A stretch of 13,902 bases of DNA from Trueperaceae bacterium (lineage in GTDB: Bacteria > Deinococcota > Deinococci > Deinococcales > Trueperaceae): contig JAGXHO010000189.1 in NCBI GenBank assembly GCA_024636105.1, positions 1 through 13,902 of the forward strand. The letters are read 5' to 3'. The notes beneath the pieces were generated by a model that ran no database searches, was not told the origin of the DNA, and was given only the letters and a program-made list of their open reading frames with translations. Below, in pieces: positions 6,595-13,902 of this stretch. The position numbers were made by a program, and so were the translations under genes. Each line of letters begins with the position of its first letter. Within the stretch, counting starts at the first letter, position 1.

Positions 6595-8979
6595 GTGATC
6601 GACCACCGCCCGTTCGGTATCGACGACCCCTACAAGCCGCTCCCCGTCGAGCGCTTCCCGCGCGACCCGATCGCCGGCGACGCCGTGCGCGTTGGCTTCG
6701 CCGCGCCCGAGGCCGCCTCGGCGCACGTCGAGCTCCGCGGTCCCGACGGGTCGACCGTCCACCCCGCGCAGGCGCTCGGCGGAGGGCTCTGGACCGCCGA
6801 GTTGCCCGCGCTCCCCGCCGGCGCCTGGAGCTACGCGATCCACGCCCGCGACGCCGCCGGCACGGCCACCGTCGTGGTCTTCGACCTGCCGGTCGCTCGG
6901 GTGCGCAGCGTCGACCGAATCGAGCGTGCCGAGGTCCACCCCGGCGGTCTGCGACTCCACTTGGCCGGCGCCGACGGCGCCAGCGCCACCCTGGACCTTG
7001 GCTCGAGCACGGAGGGGGCGCTGCGCGCCGCCTTGCGGGTCGGTGCCGCGCCCGGCGCTCCGTCGGGCGATCGCCCGGTGCGGGTCGCCGCCGACGCCGA
7101 CGGCTGGACGCTCGACGGCGACGGGTTCGAGGCGCGCGTGGAGCGTGCCACCCTGGCGCTGACGGTCGCCCGGCCCGGCCGGCCGGCCGCGACCGTCCGC
7201 ACGAACGCCGCCCCCGTGTGGATCGAGCGTCCCGACGCTGCGGTCGTCGGCTTCCGCACCCGCTTCGAGACGGAGCCGGGCGAGCCGCTGCACGGCCTCG
7301 GCGAGCGCTTCGATGCGCCCGGGCTCAACGGCCGCACCTGGGACACGCGCGTCTACGAGGAGTACAAGGAGCAGGGGCGGCGCGCCTACCTGCCGGTGCC
7401 GTTCTTCGTGAGCGCACGCGGTTGGGGAGCCTGGCTCGAGACCGACGCGCCGTGTCAGGTCGACGCTCGCGGCACCGGCATCGCGTTCGAAGTCGAGGCG
7501 ACCCCGCGGCCGGACGCCGAGTTGGTGCGCCAGCTGATCGTGGCCGACGAGCCCTATGGCGCCACCGCCGCGTTCGTGCGCCTGACGGGCCCGATCGCGC
7601 TGCCGCCACGCTGGGCCTTCGGCCCGTGGATGAGCGCGAACCCCTGGAACGACCAGACGAAGACGCTGCGCGAGGTGCGCCGCACCCTCGACGAGGGGGT
7701 GCCGGCCACGGTGCTCGTGATCGAGGCCTGGAGCGACGAGAGCACCTTCTACCTGTGGAACGACGCCGCCTACGAGCCGGTGGCCGGCGCGGCGCGGCTG
7801 CGCGCGGCCGACCTCCGCTTCGGCGGCCGCTGGCCCGATCCCAAGGCGATGATCGACGCCTGCCACGACGAGGGGATCCGCGTCGTGTTGTGGCAGATCC
7901 CGGTCCTCAAGAAGCTCGACGCCCCGCACCCGCAGCACGACGCCGACGTCGCGCACGCGCTCGAGCACGGCTACGTGATCGCGAACGGCGACGGCACCCC
8001 GTACCGCAACCAGGGGTGGTGGTTCAGCGACGCGCACGTGTTCGACGCCACCCATCCCGAGGCGCGCGCCTGGTGGTTCGACAAGCGCCGCTACCTGTTC
8101 GAGGACCTGGGCATCGACGGCATGAAGACCGACGGGGGCGAGCACCTGTGGGGGCGCGACCTGCGCGCCCACGACGGCTCGCGCGGCACCGAGCTCGTCA
8201 ACCGCTACGCACAGGCCTACGTCGACGCCTACCACGGCTTCGTGCGCGAGGCGACCGGCGGCGACGGCCTCACCTTCTCGCGCGCCGGCTACACCGGCGC
8301 CCACCGCTCGCCCGCGCACTGGGCGGGTGACGAGAACAGCAGCTGGAGCGCCTTCCGCGCCAGCATCCAGGCGGGCGTCAGCGCCGGCTTGGCGGGGGTG
8401 TCGATCTGGGGCTGGGACATCGGCGGCTTCAGCGGCGAGATCCCCACCGTCGAGCTCTACGTGCGCTCGGCCCAGATGGCGGCCTTCTGTCCGGTGATGC
8501 AGTACCACTCGGAACTCCACCCGGCGACCGAGAACCGCGACCGCACCCCGTGGAACGTCGCCGAACGCCACGGCGACCCGCGCGCGCTGACGATCTACCG
8601 CGGCTACGCCCGATTGCGGATGGCGATGCTCGACTTGATCGAGGCCGACGCCGCCGCGCTGGCCGCCGAGGGCCGCCCGTTGATGCGTTCGCCGGCGCTG
8701 ACCTGGCCCGAGCGCCACGACGCGCTGGTCGCGGACCCGACGACCTACCTGTTCGGGCGCGACCTCCTCGTGGCGCCCGTCTTGGAGAAGGGCGCCCTGG
8801 CGCGCGCGGTGCGGCTGCCGCCCGGCGCCTGGGTCGACCTGTGGAGCGGCGCGCGGTTCGAGGGCGACCGCACGGTGCTGGTGCCGGCGCCGCTGGAGCG
8901 CATCCCGGTGTTCGTGGCCGCGGACTCGCCGCGCCTCGAGGCCTGGCGCGCGGCCGCCCGGAGCTTCGAGGTGGCGTGA
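6595..8979 (+). CDS. Glycoside hydrolase family 31 alpha-glycosidase
   Basis: A 794-residue cytoplasmic enzyme (no signal peptide). GTG 6595 is chosen because GAGG stands 6 bases upstream and coding character begins here. Residues about 5-100 form an extra beta-rich domain of the Ig/E-set kind (ending AGAWSYAIHARDAAG). The GH31 mutarotase-like N-domain follows (LHGLGERFD at about 232-240), then the barrel. The catalytic nucleophile is D513 in GIDGMKTDGGE and the acid/base is D579 in HWAGDENSSW; the barrel end reads GVSIWGWDIGGF. Family knowledge: GH31 retaining enzymes remove terminal alpha-glucosyl or alpha-xylosyl groups. KTDGGE instead of KTDFGE, and AGDENSSW, place it outside the YicI xylosidase and YihQ sulfoquinovosidase types, so the exact sugar is uncertain. 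Its stop overlaps the first permease start by one base (TGATG). Confidence 0.92.
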   Translation: MIDHRPFGIDDPYKPLPVERFPRDPIAGDAVRVGFAAPEAASAHVELRGPDGSTVHPAQALGGGLWTAELPALPAGAWSYAIHARDAAGTATVVVFDLPVARVRSVDRIERAEVHPGGLRLHLAGADGASATLDLGSSTEGALRAALRVGAAPGAPSGDRPVRVAADADGWTLDGDGFEARVERATLALTVARPGRPAATVRTNAAPVWIERPDAAVVGFRTRFETEPGEPLHGLGERFDAPGLNGRTWDTRVYEEYKEQGRRAYLPVPFFVSARGWGAWLETDAPCQVDARGTGIAFEVEATPRPDAELVRQLIVADEPYGATAAFVRLTGPIALPPRWAFGPWMSANPWNDQTKTLREVRRTLDEGVPATVLVIEAWSDESTFYLWNDAAYEPVAGAARLRAADLRFGGRWPDPKAMIDACHDEGIRVVLWQIPVLKKLDAPHPQHDADVAHALEHGYVIANGDGTPYRNQGWWFSDAHVFDATHPEARAWWFDKRRYLFEDLGIDGMKTDGGEHLWGRDLRAHDGSRGTELVNRYAQAYVDAYHGFVREATGGDGLTFSRAGYTGAHRSPAHWAGDENSSWSAFRASIQAGVSAGLAGVSIWGWDIGGFSGEIPTVELYVRSAQMAAFCPVMQYHSELHPATENRDRTPWNVAERHGDPRALTIYRGYARLRMAMLDLIEADAAALAAEGRPLMRSPALTWPERHDALVADPTTYLFGRDLLVAPVLEKGALARAVRLPPGAWVDLWSGARFEGDRTVLVPAPLERIPVFVAADSPRLEAWRAAARSFEVA

Positions 8980-9848
8980 TGTTCGAACGCGGCGCCCGCC
9001 GCTGGCTGACGCTGGCGCTCTTCCTCGGGCCCAGCCTGATCGGGCTCGCGCTGTTCCTGGTGGGGCCGATCGTGGCCTCGTTGGCGCTCGCCTTCACCTC
9101 GTGGGACCTGCTCACCCCGCCGAACTGGGTGGGCGGGCGCAACTTCGTCCGCCTCGCGGACGACCCGGAGTTCTGGACCGCGCTGCGCCACACGCTGCAG
9201 TTCCTCGCCGGCTACATCCCGCTGGTCATGACCGCCGGCCTGCTGGTGGCGGTGGCGCTCAACGGGCGCATCGTCGGCCGCGCCTTCTTCCGCGTGGTCT
9301 ACTTCCTGCCGGTGGTCGCCTCGTGGGTGGCGGTCGCGCTCGTGTGGAAGTGGTTGCTGAACCCCGCCTTCGGGCTGGTCAACTTCCTGCTCGCCCAGGT
9401 GGGGATCGCCGGGCCGGCCTGGCTGTTCGACCCCAGCTGGGCCATGTTCTCGGTGGTGCTCACCAGCGTCTGGAAGGACACCGGGTTCGTGATGGTGGTG
9501 CTGCTCGCGGGGCTGCAGGGCATCCCGCGCGAGTACTACGAGGCCTCGTCGATCGACGGCGCCGGCCCCACCCAGCAGCTGCGCTACGTGACGGTGCCGC
9601 TGCTGATGCCGGCGCTGTTCTTCGCGCTCTCCATCAGCCTGATCAACTCGTTCCAGGTGTTCGACCAGGTGTACGTGATGACCGGCGGCGGCCCGGCCGG
9701 CGCGACCACCGTGCTCGTCGAGCGGATCGTGCGTCAGGCGTTCTCCTTCAGCCGCATGGGCTACGCCGCGGCGATGTCGTGGGTGCTGTTCGTGCTGATC
9801 TTCATCGTGACGATCGCGTTCTCCAGGGTGCAGAAGAGGTTCGCGTGA
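8979..9848 (+). CDS. Sugar ABC transporter permease, MalF/UgpA type
   Basis: A 289-residue inner-membrane protein with about six hydrophobic segments, the first at residues about 9-40 (LFLGPSLIGLALFLVGPIVASL). The cytoplasmic EAA loop that docks onto the ATPase is at residues 185-211 (EYYEASSIDGAGPTQQ...VPLLMP). MTGGGPAGATTVL before the last segment is typical of the MalF/UgpA subunit. The ATG shares a base with the GH31 stop and GAGGTGG precedes it. It pairs with the next gene, which it overlaps by 4 bp. The large periplasmic insertion of enteric MalF is absent, as is usual in UgpA/LacF-type transporters. Confidence 0.95.
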   Translation: MFERGARRWLTLALFLGPSLIGLALFLVGPIVASLALAFTSWDLLTPPNWVGGRNFVRLADDPEFWTALRHTLQFLAGYIPLVMTAGLLVAVALNGRIVGRAFFRVVYFLPVVASWVAVALVWKWLLNPAFGLVNFLLAQVGIAGPAWLFDPSWAMFSVVLTSVWKDTGFVMVVLLAGLQGIPREYYEASSIDGAGPTQQLRYVTVPLLMPALFFALSISLINSFQVFDQVYVMTGGGPAGATTVLVERIVRQAFSFSRMGYAAAMSWVLFVLIFIVTIAFSRVQKRFA

Positions 9849-10705
9849 GAGCGCTCGGGCGGCGCCCCGGCGCTCGCTCCGGACCGCGCTGGGTGGGGAC
9901 CCTAGCGCGCGTCGGCGTGGTGCTCGGCGCGCTCGTGATGCTGGTGCCGTTCGCCTGGATGCTGGCCACGAGCCTCAAGCCGGGGCAGGCGCTGCTCGCG
10001 TTGCCCCCGCAGCTGATCCCGCAGGAGCCGACCCTCGAGCCGTACCGGCGGGTGATGAACGCCTTCCCGATGGCGCGCGTGTTCGGCAACTCCTTGCTGG
10101 TCGCCGTGGCGACGACCGCGGGGCAGCTGGTGCTGGCGTCGATGAGCGGCTACGCCTTCGCGCGCTTCCGCTTCCCCGGTCGGGATGCGCTGTTCGCGGT
10201 CTACCTCGCGACCCTGATGGTGCCGTTCGCCGTGACCATCACGCCGCTCTTCATCATCGTGCGGCAGCTCGACTGGATCGACACCTACTGGGCGCTGGTC
10301 GTGCCGCCGATGTTCTCGGCCTTCGGCACCTTCCTGATGCGGCAGTTCTTCCAGAGCGTGCCGCGGGAGCTGGAGGAGGCCGCCACCCTCGATGGCGCCA
10401 GCACGCTCGGCACCTTCGTGCGGGTGATCCTGCCGATCTCGGGGCCGGCCTTCGCCACCCTCGGCGTGTTCGCCTTCATGGCCTCTTGGAACGCCTTCCT
10501 GTGGCCGCTCCTGGTCGTGCGCGACCGCGACTTCATGACGTTGCCGCTGGCGCTCGCCACGCTGCAAGGGCTCTACCCAGGCCAGACCGAATGGAACCTG
10601 GTGATGGCCGGCACCGTGATCAGCGTCGTCCCCATGATCGTCGTCTTCCTCCTCGCCCAGCGCTGGGTGATCGAGGGCGTGACCACCTCCGGCCTGAAGG
10701 GCTGA
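9845..10705 (+). CDS. Sugar ABC transporter permease, MalG/UgpE type
   Basis: A 286-residue second membrane subunit. GTG 9845 overlaps the previous stop (GTGA), and a basic arginine-rich N-terminus leads into the first membrane segment (VGVVLGALVMLVPFAWMLATSLKP). The EAA loop is at residues 175-200 (ELEEAATLDGASTLGTF...LPISGP). The segment FMASWNAFLWPLLVVRD and the ending QRWVIEGVTTSGLKG are hallmarks of MalG/UgpE/LacG proteins. It forms the heterodimeric channel with the upstream permease. No ATP-binding subunit follows, so a shared MsmK/MalK/UgpC-type ATPase in trans is inferred. Confidence 0.95.
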   Translation: MRALGRRPGARSGPRWVGTLARVGVVLGALVMLVPFAWMLATSLKPGQALLALPPQLIPQEPTLEPYRRVMNAFPMARVFGNSLLVAVATTAGQLVLASMSGYAFARFRFPGRDALFAVYLATLMVPFAVTITPLFIIVRQLDWIDTYWALVVPPMFSAFGTFLMRQFFQSVPRELEEAATLDGASTLGTFVRVILPISGPAFATLGVFAFMASWNAFLWPLLVVRDRDFMTLPLALATLQGLYPGQTEWNLVMAGTVISVVPMIVVFLLAQRWVIEGVTTSGLKG

Positions 10706-10718
10706 CCAGGAGATTCCC

Positions 10719-11711
10719 ATGACCCACCCTCCCGTCGCCCACGACGCCGACGTCCGCGTCCTCCTCGACCACCAACACCCGGGCGGCGCCTACGTGGCGA
10801 GCCCGGACTTCTCGCAGTACCCCTACGGCTGGGTGCGCGATGGCGCCTTCGTCGCGCACGCGCTCGACGCGGTGGGCGAGCGCGCCAGCGCCGCGCGCTT
10901 CCACGCCTGGATGGCCGAGGCGATCTTGGGGTTGGAACACGGCGTGCGCGCGCAGCTCGCTGCCCACGCCGCCGGACGTCCGGTCGACCATGCCCGGATG
11001 CTGCCCGCGCGGTTCCGGCTCGACGGCGGCGTCGAAGCCGGCGACTGGCCGGACTTCCAGGTCGACGGCTACGGCCAGTGGCTGTGGTCGCTCGGCGCGC
11101 ACGTGGCTGGTTCGCTGCCGGCCGGTCGGCTGCGCCACGCGGCGGCCTTGGTGGCGGCCTACCTGACCGCTCTCTGGGACGAGCCCTGCTACGACGCCTG
11201 GGAGGAGGGGCGCACGCAGCAGCACGCGAGCACGATGGCGTCGGCGGCGGCCGGGTTGCGGGCGGCCGTGCGCTTGCTCGGCGCGGAGCACGGCGCAGCG
11301 GCCGCGACCGCGTGGGCGGGCGTTCGGGCCCGGTGCGTCGTCGACGGCGCCTTCGTCAAGGGATACGGTCGCCGCGACGTCGACGCCTCGCTGGTATGGC
11401 TCGCCACCCCATTCGACCTCGTGGGCGACGACGACCCGGACTTCCGGCGCACGCTGGCGCGAATCGAGGCCGAGCTGCTCGTCGACGGCGGGCTCCTGCG
11501 CTACCGCGCCGACACCTTCTACGGCGGTGGTGCCTGGACGCTGCTCACCGCGGGCCTCGCGTGGCACCATGCGCGCGCTGGTCGCGTCGAGCGGGCGCGA
11601 GCGCTGCTCGCGTGGGTCGACGCGCAGCGCCGGCCCGGCGGCGGGTTGCCGGAGCAGGTTCCCGTCGCCACTACCGACCCGTGGTTCTTGGAGTGGTGGA
11701 CGCGCCGGTGA
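10719..11711 (+). CDS. GH15 glucoamylase-like enzyme, cut short by an in-frame TGA
   Basis: 330 residues from ATG 10719 (AGGAG 6 bases upstream) to TGA 11709-11711. It consists of the (alpha/alpha)6 catalytic fold only, with no N-terminal beta-sandwich and no signal peptide. GH15 landmarks in order are YPYGWVRDGAF, QVDGYGQWLW, YDAWEE with E162 as the likely general acid, and GGGLPEQ with E312 as the likely general base. Family knowledge: GH15 enzymes invertingly release beta-glucose from ends of alpha-1,4 or alpha-1,6 glucans, isomalto-oligosaccharides or trehalose. It lies 13 bp after the second permease gene, so it is the last gene of the uptake operon. The protein stops at LEWWTRR, just where related enzymes continue W-G-P...PLLWSHAM; those codons follow the stop in frame (separate entry). 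The product as read lacks part of the last helices and may be weak or inactive. Confidence 0.85.
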   Translation: MTHPPVAHDADVRVLLDHQHPGGAYVASPDFSQYPYGWVRDGAFVAHALDAVGERASAARFHAWMAEAILGLEHGVRAQLAAHAAGRPVDHARMLPARFRLDGGVEAGDWPDFQVDGYGQWLWSLGAHVAGSLPAGRLRHAAALVAAYLTALWDEPCYDAWEEGRTQQHASTMASAAAGLRAAVRLLGAEHGAAAATAWAGVRARCVVDGAFVKGYGRRDVDASLVWLATPFDLVGDDDPDFRRTLARIEAELLVDGGLLRYRADTFYGGGAWTLLTAGLAWHHARAGRVERARALLAWVDAQRRPGGGLPEQVPVATTDPWFLEWWTRR

Positions 11712-11807
11712 GGGCCTTCCGCGGCGCCGTTGTTGTGGTCGCACGCGATGGTGGTGCTGGCGCGGGGTGCGCTCCCTCCCAGTTCGGCCCCTACGAGCCA
11801 CCCATGA
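11709..11807 (+). pseudogene. Orphaned C-terminus of the GH15 gene beyond the TGA
   Basis: Reading through TGA 11709-11711 in the same frame gives GPSAAPLLWSHAMVVLARGA, then a short Ser/Pro tail to TGA 11805-11807. W-G-P-x-A-x-PLLWSHA is the usual GH15 closing motif, and TGG to TGA is a single-base change, so the ancestral protein was probably 362 residues. The tail overlaps the end of the convergent hydrolase gene (stop at 11791) by 17 bp. A sequencing error is the main alternative. Confidence 0.7.
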
Positions 11808-12555
11808 GCTCGAGCACGCCGTCGATCATGATGGCGCGCTGCTCGGCCGCGGGGATCTGCGGCCGGCGATCCCTCGGCTGGAACCCGTACCAACCGAACT
11901 GCGAGTGGTTGCCGCCCTCCACCCGGATCCACCGCGTCTGGGGAGGCAGGAGCGAGGCGTTGCGCTCGACCTCGGCGGGCGACGCGATACCGTCGCGGGT
12001 CCCGATGACCTTGGTGACGGGCACGTCGAGATCGCTGAGGTCGACGTCGCGCGGGTGGGTCGTGCCGATCAGGACGAGTCCGCCGAGATCGCGGACGCGC
12101 GCCGCCGTCTCCGCCGCCACTACGGCGCCTCGGGAGTGCCCGCCGAGCACCACGGACCGTGGATCGCCGAGGGACGCCAGGGTCCGGTCGATCCGCGTCC
12201 TCAGCTCCGCCGAGTCGGCCCCACCGAACGCCCCCCGCCATGGCAGCTCGATCAGAACGACGCGGTGGCCCGCCTGCGCGACCGCGCGGGCGAGCGGCGC
12301 GTACGCGCGGGGATCGACGAGCGCCCCGGGGAAGAACACGAGGGTCGGGCTGCGCGCGACGCCGGCGGGCTCGAACCGCCACGCCCCCACTTCGTGGGCG
12401 ACCGCGACGTCGCCATCCGTCAGGGCGGCCGCGTTCGCCTCGGGGCTCGAGCGGTAGGCCACGAGCGACCACGCCACGAAGACCACGGTCGCGCTCACGC
12501 CCAGGGTGATCCACACCGTGCGCACCACCGACCCGATCGTTCGTCTCCCCGCCAT
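11791..12555 (-). CDS. Membrane-anchored alpha/beta hydrolase
   Basis: 254 residues from ATG 12555, chosen for GGGGAGG just upstream; another in-frame ATG at 12591 would add twelve residues. Residues about 13-34 form one membrane segment (VWITLGVSATVVFVAWSLVAY) after a basic start, so this is likely a signal anchor with the enzyme outside the membrane. The hydrolase fold shows the nucleophile elbow G-H-S141-R-G, an oxyanion-side FFPGALVDPRAY, acid D188 in GTRDGIASP and H217 in EGGNHSQFGWYG. This layout, including NHxQFG-YG at the end, matches the Abhydrolase_5 (PF12695) group of uncharacterised esterase-like proteins. The substrate is unknown. It converges on the GH15 gene and is divergent from the Gfo/Idh/MocA gene across a 38-bp gap. 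Confidence 0.8.
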   Translation of the reverse strand: MAGRRTIGSVVRTVWITLGVSATVVFVAWSLVAYRSSPEANAAALTDGDVAVAHEVGAWRFEPAGVARSPTLVFFPGALVDPRAYAPLARAVAQAGHRVVLIELPWRGAFGGADSAELRTRIDRTLASLGDPRSVVLGGHSRGAVVAAETAARVRDLGGLVLIGTTHPRDVDLSDLDVPVTKVIGTRDGIASPAEVERNASLLPPQTRWIRVEGGNHSQFGWYGFQPRDRRPQIPAAEQRAIMIDGVLELMGGS

Positions 12556-12582
12556 CGAGCCTCCCCGTCCGCATCGCTGATC

Positions 12583-12588
12583 TATCCT
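12583..12588 (+). promoter_or_regulatory. -10 box placing transcript start at the ATG (leaderless)
   Basis: TATCCT lies five bases before ATG 12594, so a transcript starting about 6-7 bases after the box would begin at or next to the A of the start codon. No Shine-Dalgarno precedes this gene, unlike most neighbours. A TAnnnT box in this position is the known pattern of leaderless genes in Deinococcus and some other GC-rich bacteria. No clear -35 hexamer is seen. Confidence 0.45.
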
Positions 12589-12593
12589 CATCC

Positions 12594-13601
12594 ATGCCCA
12601 CCGAACCGGAGCGCGTCCGCTGGGGCGTCCTGTCCACCGCCAACATCGGCCGCAAGGTCGTCGTTCCCTCGATCGTAGCGTCGTCGAACGGCGTCCTCGC
12701 CGCGGTGGCGTCGCGCGCGGCAGCGCGCGCCGAGGCCTACGCGGCCGAGTTCGGCGGCGTGCGCGCGCACGCCGCCTACGAGGCGCTGCTCGCCGACCCG
12801 GACGTCGACGCCCTCTACGTCCCCCTGCCCAACGCGCTGCACGAGGCGTGGACGGTGCGCGCCCTCGAGGCGGGCAAGCACGTGCTGTGCGAGAAGCCGC
12901 TCGCGCCCACGGCCGCCGCGTGCCGGCGTATGGGCGACGCCGCGGCCGCGAGCGGGCGGGTGCTGATGGAGGCGTTCATGTACCGCTTCCACCCGCGCAC
13001 AAGAGCGGTGGCGCGGTTGGTGGCCGAGGGCGCGATCGGCCGGCCGCGGCACCTCGACGCCGCGTTCACCTTCGCGGTGCGCCGCGCCGACGACGTGCGG
13101 CTGTCCGCCGAGCTCGCGGGCGGCGCGCTCCTGGACGTGGGCTGCTACACCGTCGACGCAGCGCGGCTGCTGCTCGGGGAGGAGCCCGTGGAGGCGGTCG
13201 CCTTCGCGACCTACGGCGACTCGGGGGTGGACGTCGAGCTCGCCGGGGTGCTGCGCTTCCCGTCGGGCGCCGTGGCCAGCGTGGCGTGCGCGCTCACGCT
13301 GCCGCGGCGCGAGCACGTGGCCGTGTTCGGCGAAGCGGGGCGCGTCGAGGTCGACCGGGCCTTCGTCGCGAGCCACGAGGCGCTCGGGTACGACGTGGCG
13401 GACGCGGCGGGCACCGTCGCAAAGCACGCGGTGGACGGCGTCGATCAGTACCGGTTGATGGTCGAGGCCTTCGCCGACCGGGTGCTCGGACGCGCGGTCG
13501 ACGCGCCTCCTTCGGACGCGGCCGAGGCGGCCCGGACCGTGGCGGCGGTCGAGGCGCTGGCGGCGTCGGCGCGGCGGGGTGGGGCGCCGGTGGCGGTCTG
13601 A
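12594..13601 (+). CDS. Gfo/Idh/MocA-family NAD(P)-dependent sugar oxidoreductase
   Basis: A 335-residue protein with an N-terminal Rossmann fold (VRWGVLSTANIGRK, residues 8-21) and the family hallmark CEKPLAP with catalytic K101. AFMYRFHPR and the active-site helix LLDVGCYTVDAARLLL (D181, Y185) follow. This wording is close to glucose-fructose oxidoreductase, D-xylose dehydrogenase and dihydrodiol dehydrogenase branches of the family, which oxidise sugar or polyol hydroxyls. The exact substrate cannot be set. The ATG has no ribosome site and is probably the first base of the transcript. It is not part of the uptake operon, from which it is separated by the oppositely oriented hydrolase, but a role in sugar oxidation would fit the area. 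It converges with the next gene after 10 bp. Confidence 0.9.
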   Translation: MPTEPERVRWGVLSTANIGRKVVVPSIVASSNGVLAAVASRAAARAEAYAAEFGGVRAHAAYEALLADPDVDALYVPLPNALHEAWTVRALEAGKHVLCEKPLAPTAAACRRMGDAAAASGRVLMEAFMYRFHPRTRAVARLVAEGAIGRPRHLDAAFTFAVRRADDVRLSAELAGGALLDVGCYTVDAARLLLGEEPVEAVAFATYGDSGVDVELAGVLRFPSGAVASVACALTLPRREHVAVFGEAGRVEVDRAFVASHEALGYDVADAAGTVAKHAVDGVDQYRLMVEAFADRVLGRAVDAPPSDAAEAARTVAAVEALAASARRGGAPVAV

Positions 13602-13611
13602 GCGCGGCCGG

Positions 13612-13902
13612 TCACGCGCTGGGAGCGCTCGTTCCGGCCTGATCGGGCGAGGCGGTGATCGCTGCGTGCTCCGCCTGGACGGTAGCGCCGGCCAGCGCCA
13701 GGTCGATCGCGTGCGCGAGCGATGTCGTGCGGCCGAACGCGACCGCGGTCGCGACGTCGTCCGCGCTCAGCACAGGGCGCAGCCGCGCCCATGCCTCAGC
13801 CGCGCCGTTGCCCGTGTACGAGCGCGTCGCCGGGCTCTGCAGTACGGCCTGGGTCAGCCGCGCCGCCCAAGCGCGGTCGCCGATCGCCGCCGCGAGCTCG
13901 GC
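13612..13902 (-). CDS. C-terminal end of a gene running off the window; possibly an ATPase/TPR regulator
   Basis: The last 96 residues of a minus-strand protein are visible, ending with TGA at 13612-13614. The reading begins AELAAAIGDRAWAARLTQAV and contains WARLRPVLSADDVATAVAFG and LAHAIDLALAG. Helical repeats followed by an L-x-x-x-x-x-A-x-x-x-G-R-x-x-S-L-x-x-A-I-x-x-A-L pattern are common at the C-terminus of large LuxR-type or adenylate-cyclase-type ATPase/TPR regulators, so that is my best guess. No catalytic or DNA-binding motif is in view. A different-frame ORF on this strand (13445-13792) is a shadow; the reading given here keeps coherent composition up to the window edge. Confidence 0.6.
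   Translation of the reverse strand, partial: AELAAAIGDRAWAARLTQAVLQSPATRSYTGNGAAEAWARLRPVLSADDVATAVAFGRTTSLAHAIDLALAGATVQAEHAAITASPDQAGTSAPSA

Noticed and set aside
6505..8718. Very long open frame (737 codons) on the minus strand
   Set aside because: It is exactly antisense to the GH31 gene, which has complete catalytic motifs. Its translation is Gly/Arg/Val/His-rich with no domain, as expected from GC-rich codon bias.
11709..11711. TGA read as Trp (recoded genetic code)
   Set aside because: At least nine intact genes in the window end in TGA at sensible family lengths, so TGA is a normal stop here.
11519..12655. 378-codon minus-strand frame over the hydrolase gene
   Set aside because: It is a different frame from the hydrolase with its intact Ser-Asp-His triad, and its translation is Arg/Pro-rich low complexity.
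13601..13620. Inverted repeat AGCGCG/CGCGCT between the convergent right-end genes
   Set aside because: Arms of six bases with an 8-nt loop and no T-run; easily expected by chance in this base composition, so not called a terminator.
1..13902. CRISPR arrays, tRNA/rRNA genes, insertion sequences, phage genes, defence systems
   Set aside because: I looked for spaced repeats, cloverleaf-like segments, transposase or integrase motifs and direct repeats, and saw none that stood out from the GC-rich background.

Overview
The window is a GC-rich, gene-dense bacterial chromosome segment with short intergenic gaps and many 1-4 bp start/stop overlaps. It looks like ordinary accessory metabolism. The most informative parts are a complete sugar-uptake operon with its own regulator and two decayed or damaged genes. 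The solute-binding protein has a plain type I signal peptide instead of a lipoprotein box. One gene looks leaderless, with a TAnnnT box just upstream of its ATG. Together with the base composition this would fit a Deinococcota lineage such as Trueperaceae, but that is an inference and no marker gene here proves it.

Left part (1-1765, + strand): the 3' end of a BFD-type [2Fe-2S] oxidoreductase subunit, overlapping by 4 bp (GTGA) a DAO-family FAD oxidoreductase. This is the usual arrangement of heteromeric amine/imino-acid dehydrogenases (HcnBC, octopine/nopaline oxidase type). Next, on the - strand (1784-3753), come a Pfk-2-type 6-phosphofructokinase, a coupled 65-residue zinc-ribbon protein, a stretch that looks like a relic of an M28 peptidase gene, and a RimJ/RimL-like GNAT acetyltransferase.

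Central part (4019-11711, + strand): ROK-family repressor, sugar-binding protein, a strong hairpin terminator, GH31 alpha-glycosidase, two MalF/MalG-type permeases, and a GH15 glucoamylase-like enzyme. Together these describe import of an alpha-linked gluco-oligosaccharide and its hydrolysis in the cytoplasm. No ABC ATPase is present, so a shared MsmK/MalK-type ATPase encoded elsewhere is expected. Two details stand out. The ROK protein has lost all three cysteines of the family zinc site. The GH15 gene has an in-frame TGA exactly where the conserved Trp of its C-terminal motif is expected, and the following codons still read as the family C-terminus (PLLWSHAM).

Right part: a membrane-anchored alpha/beta hydrolase (- strand), a divergent and probably leaderless Gfo/Idh/MocA oxidoreductase (+), and the C-terminal end of a gene (-) that runs off the window and resembles the tail of large ATPase/TPR regulators. 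I saw no rRNA, tRNA, CRISPR array, insertion sequence or phage gene. No gap between genes exceeds about 300 bases.
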